Shown: positions 12,009 to 22,990 of the stretch, one piece after another
Layout of the letters: each line of letters begins with the position of its first letter
How positions within the stretch are numbered: the first letter of the stretch is position 1
Assembly: GCA_035578175.1 (NCBI GenBank)
Contig: JAQMRL010000007.1
Coordinates: 51,117,227 to 51,181,226 of the forward strand
DNA length: 64,000 nucleotides
Source: Catonia carolina
Lineage: Eukaryota > Arthropoda > Insecta > Hemiptera > Achilidae
Direction: 5' to 3'
Translations under genes and position numbers: made by a program
Notes under the pieces: model-generated
Databases searched by the model: none
Told to the model about the DNA's origin: nothing
What the model saw: the letters and a program-made list of their open reading frames with translations, nothing else

Positions 12009-12411
12009 TTGTTTAGGCCATCAGCCGAAAGGCTGGTTTGAAACTCTAAAGGCTTTATTAAGTAAAACAAGGAGTGAGTGGGTTTACCATTAGGCCTACC
12101 TTCCTCATTTAGTGAAAAAGTATTATATGCTTATCGGCATGCCAGGCTCTCTGAAAAGCATCTACTTCCACCCTGCAAATGACACCTTCACTTCATTCAC
12201 CACAGGGTCTGGCTGCATATGAATTTCATTACTTTCAGAGGATTACTTTTCTCTGATTAGTCTCTTTTACACCTATATCTCTTCCGTTCTTAAATGCTTC
12301 AGTCGTATAACTGGCTCACCATGTGATAAGAAACACAAATATTTTTTTGTAGCCGCGGAACTAGCAAATCGAGTGCAAATAATTTAACACTCCACCTACC
12401 TGTTATGGGTA
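12009..12411 (-). mobile_element. Family A retroposon, full length, with target-site duplication
   Basis: The plus strand opens ttgtttaggccatcagccga and ends cctacctgttatgggta. The 9-bp repeat accttccag at 12000-12008 and 12412-12420 flanks it exactly. The body matches the other A copies throughout, with scattered substitutions. Confidence 0.8.
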
Positions 12412-12420
12412 ACCTTCCAG

Positions 12421-13000
12421 ATGAGCTGCCATTCTGTTAATCGGCTTCCGCATTTTCTAAGTTATATCTAGGAAAAAAAAACATTTTAATTGACTATGTT
12501 GCACCTATTTTGTAATAAGAGGTAACTACCCTACATCAATAAATATCATGATTTCTATATCTTCCCAAAAATAAGTAGTGTATAAGTATCTACAATTTAA
12601 TGCTCAATATTTAAGTACTTTACAATTTTAGTATTTTATATTGAACTGTAAATTCATTATTTTTCTATTTTAGCATCTTCTGTACTCATTACAAATGGAC
12701 TACAATACTTAAAGTTTTTTTGGGCAGATAACCATCTCTGAACGAGCTCTTTGTCCGGATTTTGGCAGATGAGACTGCATCTGGTTTGGACTAAGATTGA
12801 ATCATTATGTATTTGTTCTCAAAGGCCTACATTTTCTACAATCTATCGACACGTGATTTGTACATTATCACGCAGAATTTATTGTATTGCTCAGATATTA
12901 ACTTATTGGAAAACACAAGAGAAGTTAAAGCGGATGTTATACGTGTAGTTTTTCATCCAACACGAATAAAACGTGTTTTACGGGATGGTGTGAAGAGAAA
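12421..13000. other. Intronic spacer without identified features
   Basis: AT-rich. Short ORFs at 12751-13013 overlap in two frames and start with non-ATG codons or lack any recognisable domain; nothing supports a gene. Confidence 0.35.
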
Positions 13001-13009
13001 GAAGCAGAG

Positions 13010-13440
13010 ATAGAAACGAAGAGTTTATGATGAAAGAGAGAGATAGAGTGAGTGAGGGAGAGGGACTATATGTGAGACTTCTGATAGAGTATGGTCGGAG
13101 GGGAAAGCGATGTTGAACAAAGGAACGTACCAGCGCTTTGGATGGAGTATGCTATGCTTGTTCCTTGGCTGAGGCAGTCTCTAGTCTTCTAGTCGCTTGT
13201 GGCTATGCCGGACCGGGTTCTCGCTGCGGTACCGTTATAAGCAATGATAGCTGCTCTGCCTCCCCCGCCCCGCTTGCCTCTCATCTTACCTCTGATGCTA
13301 ACTCAGCCCGTATAGTACCTCTGCCTACATCTCATACTTATTCCCCTACACTAGGGTTAACATTGTACCGCATTTTTCACTCTTTAATCCATAACAAGTA
13401 CATTTTCAATGTTTCTCATTTTTCCTGGAGGTAAAGGTGC
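13010..13440 (+). other. GC-richer island with purine tract and open reading frame, unknown
   Basis: A purine-rich run (about 13000-13070, agagagatagagtgagtgag and similar) is followed by a distinctly GC-richer segment to about 13330. A frame stays open for 98 codons to 13434 but begins at TTG, and the protein (rich in Ser, Ala, Pro) matches no family I know. The end ggag/gtaaag resembles a weak donor. Possibilities are an alternative 5' exon, an old repeat, or chance; unresolved. Confidence 0.25.
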
Positions 13441-14222
13441 ATATTCATGATAATTCAGATGACTCGGTTGATAAACTGACTGTCCAGACCAACTAAGAAT
13501 TCCTTCTTATGTGAATGAAATAATGCGATTGTTTGAACTGAAATATACTATTATCGGATGTCCTTTAAAACACTACTAAAATGTCACTAAAACTTGTGTC
13601 GAATATTAAGACGCGATGTCCTGCTTGCTCTCAGTAGCACCACAAATCAATTTCTCCAGACCATTGGATTTTTAATGATAATTATTACAAAAAGATTCAT
13701 TAAATTCTCACCCGAAAAATCATGACATCCTAGGGAATTTTGTTGTTTAGGTCATCAGCCGAAAGGCTGGTTTGAACCTGTAGAGGTTTTACTAAGTAAA
13801 ACAAGGAGTGAGGTGGTTTACCATTGCCTTCCTCACTGAGTGGAAAAGTACGCTTATCAGCACGCCAGGCCCTCTGAAAAGCACATATTTTCCACTCTGC
13901 AAATGACACCTTCACTTCATTCACCATAGGGTCTGGCTGTATAATGAAATTCATTACTTCCAGAGGAGATAACTCTGATTAGTGTCTTTTACACCTCTAC
14001 CTCTTCTGTTCTTAAATGATTCAGTCATTTAATTGGCTGACCATGTGATAAGAAACAGAACTATTTATTTCAGCCCTGCAATGAACTAGGGAATATGACA
14101 GAGATATAAAGGTTGGATTTTGTTTTCTTTCCAGATCGCCATATTTTTAAATGTAAAAATATTTGTAAACCCATTCATCCAGTTGAAAAATACCGGAACT
14201 TGTCATAAACTTCAAATTCTTA
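13403..14222. repeat. Dispersed duplicated segment, copy 1 (interrupted by a family A insertion)
   Basis: 13403-13738 plus 14095-14222 align with 17338-17812 at high identity (for example gacgcgatgtcctgcttgct in both). Neither copy shows inverted or direct terminal repeats. Copy 1 carries the A element at 13739-14085; copy 2 is the empty site. Confidence 0.8.
13739..14085 (-). mobile_element. Family A retroposon, 5'-truncated, with 9-bp duplication
   Basis: The 9-bp repeat ctagggaat flanks it at 13730-13738 and 14086-14094. The paralogous empty site near 17665-17680 reads cctagggagtatgaca with no insert. The copy lacks about the first 50-60 bp of the sense strand, the 5' truncation expected of target-primed retroposition. 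A minus-strand frame of 74 codons is open through it; similar partly open frames exist in other copies. Confidence 0.88.
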
Positions 14223-15259
14223 TTATGTCTAATTGTCAGAAATTGGTAGGAAAGGTTCCTCTGGTTAGTTAGCCTGAAGAACTTGTTACTTACACAATCG
14301 TGTGTTCCCAAAATATAATTGGAGATTGTGCGAGTATAAGAATGGAAATAACATAACTTCTTACATTCCGTAATCAGACCCCGACAAAAATTTCAGTAGG
14401 TCTTTTTTTAAATAACTATTGTTATCTGTAGACTACTTGTAAAATATAAATGTAGAAGGCCTTCTTATCACACATTTTCTGACTTTTAGCTGTAATTCTG
14501 AAATTAATTAGTATTTATATTCCTAAAGGATACATGGAAAAGTAAAATTTGGAGTGAAACCGAGAAAAGAAATGAACTAGTTTTCATCCTATTGTTAGCA
14601 GCTATAAACCCGCGCGCAGCGCTGGGACAATTGATAGTCTTTGAATATAATAAAAATAAAATTTTGGGTAATTACTTTGTGGTTAGATTTTTTTGTTATA
14701 TATCATTTGTGGCTTGACCGTGGCATCCGAACAAACTCAAATAATTTTAGAAGCTTCTTTTAGTGTAAAACTCTTTACCAATTAATCCATAATATTCTTG
14801 TCGTTTACAAAAACCATGAAAAATTGTATGACCTTTCTTTTTATATGTTTTCATTTGTGATATCGACTGGAGGCCTACCCCTTACTAACGAACCACTATT
14901 TATTTATGTTTTTGTAGACTAACTTCCTGCCAGATTCTTCTTTCTCTACTGGTCTTTTAATGATCACTTGACATATTTTGGGCTCCCCGCTGTTCTCTTC
15001 CTTTACAAAACTGTCTACAGTAATTTCACCAACCTAGGGACGTATAAATATTTGTACTTTCTTGATTACCCTATTAGATCTGGAAAATGTAATTTTTTCT
15101 GGTAGGCTAGAATATTTTTGTTTAAAATTTCTTTCATAAAATTCCAGTATTGTAAACATTCTTACCGCTCTATTAAAATTTAAAAAATATATTTATTTGG
15201 AAATTTCAGAATCTAAGTTATTATTTTAAAACTTCTTATAGCCTAATTGTTAAATTTAA
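14223..15259. other. Intronic spacer without identified features
   Basis: AT-rich, no coding signal, no recognised repeat. A short GC cluster near 14610-14630 (cccgcgcgcagcgctgggac) stands out but has no partner in the window that I can see. Confidence 0.35.
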
Positions 15260-15329
15260 AAATGATTGCATCTAGATAAATTTTTCTTTTTTCTTTTACG
15301 GCCTACAAGGGACAATTCTAGTCTAATCC

Positions 15330-15920
15330 CGCGAAGTTTTTCGGATTTATTTTTCCTTAGTAGTACATCTTCATCTTTCCGACACCTTTTTTGTTTTCTT
15401 GGTCTGTTTAACAGAGTTTTTAACGTTTATGTAGCAAACATTCTTTCCAGAAATTTCGCTGATGGGGTCTATATTAATTTATTGACAGATTTTAATTTAA
15501 TCTTTCTAATTAGTAGTCTAAATACACCTACCCTTATACCAACATCATTAAAATTACGCTTAATTCCTATATTAGGCATACATGGTGATAAACTGTCAAG
15601 TAGCTATTGTTACCAGTTAAGGTGAAAATTGCATGATAGCAACTGTCCAACAGAGGTTGATTTTCATTTAGCTTTAAAATAAGGTTGTTAATCATTATCA
15701 ATTTTGGCTAGAGAAAGTTGTGCGAGTCTTTCGTTCAGGTTCATTTTAGACACCGTACGACTTCTAGATTTCCGATTTTAGACTCGTACACTTTAGACAT
15801 TTCCGGAAACCCTTTGTACAGCCCATACTTTCAGAATTCATTAACTGTAGATCACTCTCCTTTCTTCCGTTCATCCTGTTTTCTGTTTTTTTGTTCTTCT
15901 TGAAAGTCCTTGATTTCAAT
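15330..15920 (-). pseudogene. LINE pol C-terminal remnant
   Basis: Minus-strand reading from about 15920 gives IIEIKDFQEEQKNRKQDERK, similar in kind to the fragments at 18.8 kb, 29.2 kb and 63.7 kb. Many stops and frameshifts. The plus-strand ORFs across it are antisense shadows. Confidence 0.4.
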
Positions 15921-16079
15921 AATCAGTAGTTCGAATTTGTTTCATTTCACTATATTTTCCCAGTTTATAAACATTTTTTACATCTTGTTTGAATTAATTA
16001 AACCACAAATTTACCTTACTGTAGTTTGGTAAAACATAATTTTTAAAATTATTTACAGTTTTCTACAAGTTTTCAAAAT

Positions 16080-16145
16080 GATTATTAATATTAACTACCT
16101 ACTTACTAACACTACTTCTTACTAACCCCTTCTTACTAACACCTA
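16080..16145 (+). repeat. Imperfect short tandem repeat (acttactaac type)
   Basis: Units close to cttactaacactac recur four to five times between about 16090 and 16140. Low-complexity tract. Confidence 0.6.
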
Positions 16146-16269
16146 CTTTTTCCAGATGAAGCGAGAAGTGCATTGTGTGAGCGCCACTTCTCTCACTTGT
16201 CCCCCTAATTGTACGCCTATAACCTGCTACCTAAACATGTAACTTAACAGAATGAAATACAGAAATGGA

Positions 16270-16503
16270 TAATTATTGTCGGAAAGGACAACATGGAAAT
16301 TGTGCTAGGTAAAACACAAAGTTAATAGTGAACTCACTTACCATATTTTTGTGGTAAATAGTTTAAAAAATTAGTGAAATAATGTTTTTTGAACCATAGT
16401 TGGATATGTCAATTTCCACCGCCTCGGTGAAATAGACTATAAAATGTTAAGATTAATTGTTTTTTGTTTTTGTTTTTGGAAATAAAGCATTATTATTATT
16501 ATC
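16270..16503 (+). mobile_element. LINE 3' untranslated end with (ATT)n tail
   Basis: It contains atgtcaatttccaccgcctc and ends ggaaataaagcattattatt. The same arrangement (caatatccaccacctc followed by ggaaataaagttttattatt) appears at 59200-59360 after LINE coding remains. The microsatellite-like ATT tail is typical of some non-LTR clades. Confidence 0.5.
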
Positions 16504-17002
16504 TTACATGATTTGCCTCCTCCGTAATGATTGGTAACTAGGAGAGAAATTGTTGATATGCACTAGGAAGAAAATAGGTCCATTGGTGCGCAAAACGATG
16601 AGTTTTTGAGACAATGATGCGTCTCCACGCTTGTGCGCATACTCCAGTTGCCTTCTTAAAGATACTTTACACCAATTGTGGTAGGGGGAAATATTCCCCT
16701 GAAACGTACACTGAAAACAACCGGTTCAAATACCTCCTCTCATTCACAGTTATTGGTCGATCCATGCGGGTAGCAAAAAATCATTAGATCGGCCAATAAA
16801 ATGTCAATCCCCTCTCAAGGGCTACTACACACTCAAAACAATACTACCACCCACCCTTAATCATTTATAGTAAGCTTAACAGTAATAGTGTAGGTGGGGG
16901 GATGTTCCTTACTGTAGGCCTACCATTTTTGTTCATACATTCTAATGATCTCAGACCTTTCCGATTTATGAGGGTTTCTTTTAGAGCGCTATTACTTGTG
17001 AC
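16504..17002. other. Intronic spacer without identified features
   Basis: Moderately GC-richer than its neighbours but without an ORF or recognised repeat. Confidence 0.35.
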
Positions 17003-17086
17003 TACAGTAGAATCCGGGTAATCCGAAATAATTAAGGTAAACCTATTTCGGATTACCGATTTTTTCGGATAACACAGATTTAACTA

Positions 17087-17262
17087 ATATTTTTTTTTTT
17101 TTGTTTAACGTCCGACTGTTCTGCAATTACTGCTAATGCAGACGGTGAATGATGAAATGATTTTTTGTAACGTACGAAAATATGCCGTGCCTGAATGGGA
17201 TTCGAACCCAAGACCGCATTATGAAAGGCGAGCACGTTACCAACTTCGCCAATGCGGCCGAC
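17087..17262 (-). mobile_element. tRNA-derived SINE (family D) with poly-A tail
   Basis: On the minus strand: head with A-box-like cattggcgaagttggtaacg, B-box-like gggttcgaatcccat, a body, then gcagtcggacgttaaac... wording (plus strand gtttaacgtccgactgt) and a T12-type tract at 17087-17101 that is the poly-A tail. The same tail sequence occurs at 52960-53000 and 62546-62575. Confidence 0.75.
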
Positions 17263-17337
17263 AAAATGGACGTTAACAAATATGGACGTAAGAAGGAATG
17301 AAAAGTTAATTTATTTAGAGCATCGTTTTGTCAATGT

Positions 17338-17812
17338 TTTTCAATGTTTCTCATTTTTCCTGAAGGTAAAGGTGCATATTCATTGTAATTCAGATGACTC
17401 GGTTGATAAAATGACTGTCCAGACCAACTGAGAATTCCTTCTTTATGTGAATGAAATAGTGTGATTGTTTGAACTGAAATATAGTATTATCGGATATCCT
17501 TTAAAACACTGCTTGAATGTCTCTGAAACTTGTATCGAATATTAAGACGCGATGTCCTGCTTGCTCTCAGTAGCACCACAAATCCATTTCTCCAGACCAT
17601 TGGATTTTTAATGATAATTATTACAAAAAGATTCATTAAATTCTCACCCGAAAAATCATGACATCCTAGGGAGTATGACAGAGATATAAAGGTTGGATTT
17701 TGTTTTCTTTCCAGATCGTCGTATTTTAAAATGTAAAAATATTTGTAAACCCATTCATCCAGTTGAATAATACCGAAACTTCTGTCATAAACTTCAAATT
17801 CTTAATAGGCAT
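17338..17812. repeat. Dispersed duplicated segment, copy 2 (empty site)
   Basis: Partner of 13403-14222. It lacks the family A insertion, so it shows the pre-insertion target. It lies between the pogo/Tigger-like inverted repeats. Confidence 0.8.
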
Positions 17813-17997
17813 TCAGTACATTTTAACTAAAGTAAAATTATTAGTATAGATACCAAATAAAAAGTAGGGGCTAGGTAAACCTAATTATTTTCATTGTATT
17901 TTTAAAAAATCTGCAATTTTCTTCTAAACTTCATTTTCGTATTCGAACTGTTTCATTGTTTTTCTGTTTGATATCATAAATCAATGCTGTTTCAGTT

Positions 17998-18130
17998 TTT
18001 TTTACTCCTTGTCCAATCAGCTTTGGATGAAACACTAACCCCAAGTGCCGCGGTAACGAAGTGCTACATTTCACCACTTTCTATCCTTTCTACGGCCTTA
18101 ACTGTTCCGTCAGTAGTCAATACAACGAGA
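17998..18130 (-). pseudogene. Pogo/Tigger transposase N-terminal (CENP-B-like HTH) remnant
   Basis: The minus strand reads VLTTDGTVKAVERIESGEM, a stop, then FVTAALGVSVSSKADWTRSK. This follows the pattern of the first helix-turn-helix of Tigger/CENP-B proteins (VIRRLEKGE...LGVxxSTVxDWKRxR). One in-frame TAG and a following TGA end it. Short and decayed, but its place inside matching inverted repeats supports the call. Confidence 0.55.
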
Positions 18131-18429
18131 TTATATGTTTACACGACATTTTACTTAAAATAAACAAAATACACCCTATTTAGGTGCACTTAATTTCCAT
18201 TCTGTTCATGTAAATTACGTGTATTGGAAATTTATGGATTTTCTGTCATTTTGGATAACCCGAATTCGGTTAACCGTGATTCTACTGTAGTCGTAGACTA
18301 AGGATGTTTTTCTTTTTTCCTAGATCTAGGTTTTACCTAACCATAACAATTTACCTAAACTTTAACGAATGATAAGCTTACTTTCATTTTCTTTACATAG
18401 TTTAATAAATCAGGTTGAAGGTTTTCTGG

Positions 18430-18900
18430 CGCTTCATTTTTCTCTTAAGGTTTATGATGTCCAGGAGTTGCTGCGGTTCAACTCTTAAATTTCTTGGAAG
18501 TCGTACTTCGTGACTCCTGAAATCTTTTGTTTCTCCATTCATAGTTTCGATCTTCAGATTTCAATAGACGTTATCATTCTGAATTTACTACGGAAAACGA
18601 CAATATCCCTTACAATTTCATTCTGGAATCAATGGATAATATTATTAAAATTGCTGGATCTGGTTACCATAAGTCTAAATTTGTTTTTACCTTTCTTGTT
18701 TTTCCACATTGGGCCAATTTTACGCCACGTTAAGGAACTTTAGACATTTCTGTAAGCTCTTTTAGCAGCACACCAACATTCAGTTTCATCCTGTGTCAAC
18801 ATTCGTTCGCTGTAGGCGTTTCTTCTGTCTTTTGTCCATCTGGTGTTTTGCTTTTGCATTTCTTGAAAGCCCGTAAATTCTAATCATTTCTTAAAATTTG
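18430..18900 (-). pseudogene. LINE pol C-terminal remnant
   Basis: The minus strand yields KGFQEKQKQNTRWTKDRR and NAYSERMLTQDE, the Lys/Arg-rich closing part of LINE polyproteins (WTEERRxxHSERMKxYW pattern). Broken by stops. Confidence 0.5.
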
Positions 18901-20426
18901 ATTCAAACCATTATGTTTTCTCAGTATCCGTTTTGAAATTTTTAAACCATTTATCCGAAACTTCAGGTCTATTTTTTAAATTGTCTTAAAAATTTGATAA
19001 AATTAACAGGACTGACTTTCTACCTATTAGCCAGTAACTTTTCTTTTTCTAACATTTTCGTTCGAGCGCAGTTTGGCGTTAAGTGTGATACTCCCTGTAA
19101 ATGTAGGATGGGTAGAGGTACAAAACCTAAGTCCTAAGTCTAAAATCATTCTGTAGACTAATATTACATTCCTGTTTGATAGTTATTATTAAAACCTACC
19201 CTAATGTTTTTCTTAGGCTATTGCGTTACGGTAGGCTGTATCAGAAATTCAAATTTTAAAAGTAGAGTAGCCTATATTCAGGAAAATATAGGCTACTATA
19301 AATTTAATAATTTTAATCTCTAGATAGCCTAAATGTTTAAAAGTAAAGCGTTAAATATTTATTTTTTAATTTCAAACAATAAAGAAAAATACAATAAAAT
19401 TATACTGCTATTAAAATAATGCAACTGTCATGAAATTTCAGGTTGTTTTGTTTTTAAATCCGATTTAAATAATTATTAATTTAAAAACATTTTTAAACAA
19501 ACATTTTCGCAACAAATCAAGGTTTTTCGATTATTATTTTTGATAATACATCATTTAATTTAGGGATATTTAGTTTTCTTCATTTAATATACCCTGATAT
19601 TAAGATCAGGGTATATTTGAAAATTTTAATTTAATAAAAACTGTAGTCAGCCTGCTGTAACATTTAAGTATTTAGAGTGACAAGTTTTTGTCTCCGCGGG
19701 ATATTTTATTGAGCTTTAATTTTAACCTCTTATTCGCTCTGTTAATCCTGTGCAGTGAAAAAGTATTGGGATAAGAAAAATTTTCTAAATATACCATGAA
19801 TTCAAATGATCTTTATTATGACCCTTGCAGCCAATAAATAAATAAATAAATAAAAATCGGAAAGATGTCCGTTTTCTAACTTAATTCTTTTGGAGAAAAA
19901 TAATAGACTGATTAAAATGAAATTTGAAAACTAAGATTTTCTCAGAGTTTTTTAAATTATCTACGTAGCCCTAAAATTAAAAGTTCCTTACTCAGATACA
20001 AAAATCTGATTAAAAAAAATTGCTTTAAATTTTTTTACACGTTCCATATTTGCCTACTCGATTATTAGCTGGGAAAATTTTGACCGGTGTAAGTGACACC
20101 TCTATATACTGTATTCTGAACGATAAATAAACTATAGGAAAATTTAAGGTACTTTTCTCTTGTTCAGAAATGGTAAATGCTATTTCAGTTGTAAGAAAAA
20201 TCAGAAATTTCCAGTAGAGAATAATATACATAATTTTAGGCTCATAATGAGGTCTAAATTCTGTCATTGAAAACTGCGTCAATTTTTGAAAGGAAAAGAT
20301 TTTAACTTGTTATTTTAGTAAAAAAATTACGTTTGTAAAGTGTTTACAGAATTGTCATTAAATTTGAATTTAAGATTCTTGTCGGCAATAACTGTATTTC
20401 ATTTTTAAAACAATCTCAGTTTTATA
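18901..20426. other. Intronic spacer; contains a hairpin and an (AAAT)n tract
   Basis: AT-rich. A 13-bp perfect stem with 6-nt loop lies at 19586-19617 (ataccctgat / atcagggtat). A tetranucleotide tract (aaat)n occurs at about 19833-19855. No coding. Confidence 0.45.
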
Positions 20427-21368
20427 TTACTTTTTTTTGCCTATATGAATACTATAGGCCTATAGGAAGGAAAGTATTGTTTTCATGTCGATTTTTCGAA
20501 ATCGAGTTTTCACCGGATCTACACGTTTTCAGATCCCCTTAACCCAAAAAACATGTTTTTAGCGACTGGTCTGTGTGTGTGTGAACAGAATATCTCAAGA
20601 ACGGAACCTCGTACGAACTTAAAACTTAAGTTAGACACTACTACCGGACCCGACACGAACATTTTCATCAAAATGGGTCAACCGGAAGTCATAGTTTATT
20701 CGTGTAATTTTTCACTTCTGTGATTTTCTCAAAAACGGGTCCTACGATTTTTTTTTAAAATCGCCACGTTTACTAAATTTTTTATGGTTTACAAGGTACG
20801 GTAGGCGTCATGTCTGCTGAAATTCTTGGAGAACCTGTTTTCACGTAAAAAAAATGTTTTTTTAAGATTGCTGCTTTGATATAGACCTATATTTTAGCGC
20901 AAAATTGATATAATAAAAAATGTAGAGAATTTAAAATCCTAAAACTTTTATTTCAACCATTTGTTTTGTATAACGCTTAGTTTAGCGGTATAATTAGCGA
21001 TTTTCGGTTTTTTTCTGACGAAAACGTGTAAAAAATCGAATTTTTAAAAAATTTCAGCCTTAGTATGCATTTTACGACAAATGTGTGTATAATCAAATTT
21101 ATAGGAAATTAAAAGATCTACAACTTTTATTAATAGCATTTTTCTCTACAGAGCCTAGTTTTGCGTGAAAGAGTGATTTTCCGTATTTTTAAGTCAAACT
21201 GAGGTTGATTTTCATTGCGTCTTTCACTCATGATTAAAATTAGGTTACGTTTATTGAGGTTAGTTTATTGTTTATTTTTAATCTTTTATTATTACTAATG
21301 TTTGGTTATATTGGTCATTATTTACATTGGCAAGAGAAAGTCGTGTGTGTTTCACACCAGATTTTTTT
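20427..21368 (+). mobile_element. Family B element
   Basis: It starts ttacttttttttgcctatat and ends ggcaagagaaagtcgtgtgt...caccagattttt. The interior has the family landmarks in order: cgatttttcgaaatcgagtt, acatgtttttagcgactggt, a short (tg)n, cgaacattttcatcaaaa, and three blocks each pairing acttttat/attaaaag-like words. No ORF. About 940 bp. Confidence 0.8.
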
Positions 21369-21860
21369 TTTTATTTAGTTAACTTAGGCCTATTAGTTTC
21401 AATAGCGTATTCTTTTGTATAACCTAGACCGCATAATTATTAGTCTACGGTAGCCTAAGGTTGTAGCTACAAGTCTAAGTTATAATGACGGAAATACTTT
21501 TTTAGATTTTAGGCATGTGTGGTATACATTTTTTTTTGTCTAAGTAAAAATTTGTATGTTTTAAACATTTCGTGTTATTTGTACCTATTTCATTTTGGTT
21601 GTCATCGTACTCTAAACAGACAAAACAAAGTTCTGTAGGCTACATCCTATAACAAATAGGCTTAACCTGTATTTTTATGGTGACAACTTAAGTTTTAATT
21701 TCCTAAACATTTTATTTCTTAGGCCCTGTTAACAGAAAATAATTCATAACTTGAGCTCTATAAACATTAGCAACATAATTATTTTTTAATGTTTGGAAGA
21801 TTTCTTGTTCTATGAAATAAGAAATTTACATCGGTGAACGAGTAAATTGAATGCTGCATT

Positions 21861-21994
21861 TTTACTTTCTCTTGCCTATATGAATATATAGGAAGGAAAG
21901 TATTGTTTTCATGTCGATTTTTCGAAATCGAGTTTTCACCGGATCTATACGTTATCAGACCCCCTGAACCCAAAAAACATGTTTTTAGCGATTG

Positions 21995-22029
<35 letters not shown>

Positions 22030-22826
22030 TGTGTGTGTGTGTGTGAACACAATATCTCAAGAACGGAACGTCGTACGAAATTGAAACTTGAAACTTAAGT
22101 TACATACCACTACCGGACGCGACACAAACATTTTCATCAAAATCGGTCAACCGGAAGTAGTAGTTTATTCGTATAATTTTTCAGTTTTTTGCGATTTTCT
22201 CAAAAACTGGTCCTACGATTTTTTTTAAAATCGCCTATTTTACTCAATTTTTTATTCTCTACAAGATAGGGTAGGCGCCATGTTTGCTGAAATTCTCGGT
22301 GAGGCTGTTTTCACGTAAAAACGTTGTTTTTTTAAGATTACGGCTTTAATATAAATTTTAGCGCAAAAACTTATATAATAAAAGTTGTAGAGAATTTAAA
22401 AACCTACAACTTTTGTTTCAAACATTTTTTTGTATAACGCTTAGTTTAGCGGTAATTTGCGATTTTCTGTATTTTTTCTCACGAAAACGTGAGAAAAATC
22501 GATTTTTTTAACATTTTGGTCTTAGTATGCATTTTACGACAAAAGTGTATATAATAAAAGTTATAGAAAATTAAAAGATCTACAACTTTTGTTTAGAGCA
22601 TTTTTCTCTACAGAGCCTAGTTTAGCGTGAAAGCGTGATTTTCCGTATTTTTAAGCCAAACTGAGTTCGATTGTCATTTTGCGTCATTCACTCATGATTA
22701 AAATAAGGTTATGTTTTTGAGGTTAGTTTTTGTTTATTTCTAATATTTTATTAATAATGTTAGGTTTATTATTAATTATTTGCATTGGCAAGAGAAAGTT
22801 GTGTGAGTGTTTCACACCAGATTTTT
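21861..22826 (+). mobile_element. Family B element, left arm of a large palindrome
   Basis: Full-length copy from tttactttctcttgcctata to cacaccagattttt, with a (tg)n tract at about 22001-22043. It is nearly identical to the inverted copy at 22991-23945 and the direct copy at 24525-25496, indicating recent origin or conversion. Confidence 0.88.
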
Positions 22827-22990
22827 AAAATTGTAATTCAATTTAAAAAAATTAAAAATTTCGTGTAAATAAATTAATAAACTTCTCAATCGCGTAAAAT
22901 AATATACATTATAAATCTACTATATATGTTAAGTGAAAAAGTGTAGGATTAAAAATGTGAAGGTTATATCTACTACTGGACAGAAAACAA

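Larger units (their letters stand above)
17005..18287 (-). mobile_element. Pogo/Tigger-like transposon carrying nested insertions
   Basis: The left end cagtagaatccgggtaatcc and the reverse complement of the right end cagtagaatcacggttaacc are imperfect inverted repeats of the cagt..atccgaa type used by pogo/Tigger elements, with TA outside both (17003-17004, 18288-18289). Inside lie a tRNA-derived SINE (17087-17262), one copy of a dispersed duplicated segment (17338-17812) and a transposase remnant (about 18000-18125). Confidence 0.72.

Noticed and set aside
15266..15625. 119-codon plus-strand ORF
   Set aside because: Phe/Leu/Ser-rich AT-driven frame next to and partly antisense to a decayed LINE fragment; no ATG-led domain.
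16155..16245. 28-codon ORF after an acceptor-like ttttccag (MKREVHCVSATSLTC...)
   Set aside because: Too short, no similarity known to me, and adjacent to a low-complexity tract; it does not fit as the next ephrin exon.
21779..22060. ORF with a His-Thr repeat on the minus strand
   Set aside because: Translation of the (CA)n tract and flanks of a family B element; the same artefact recurs at 24517, 40000 and 58348.
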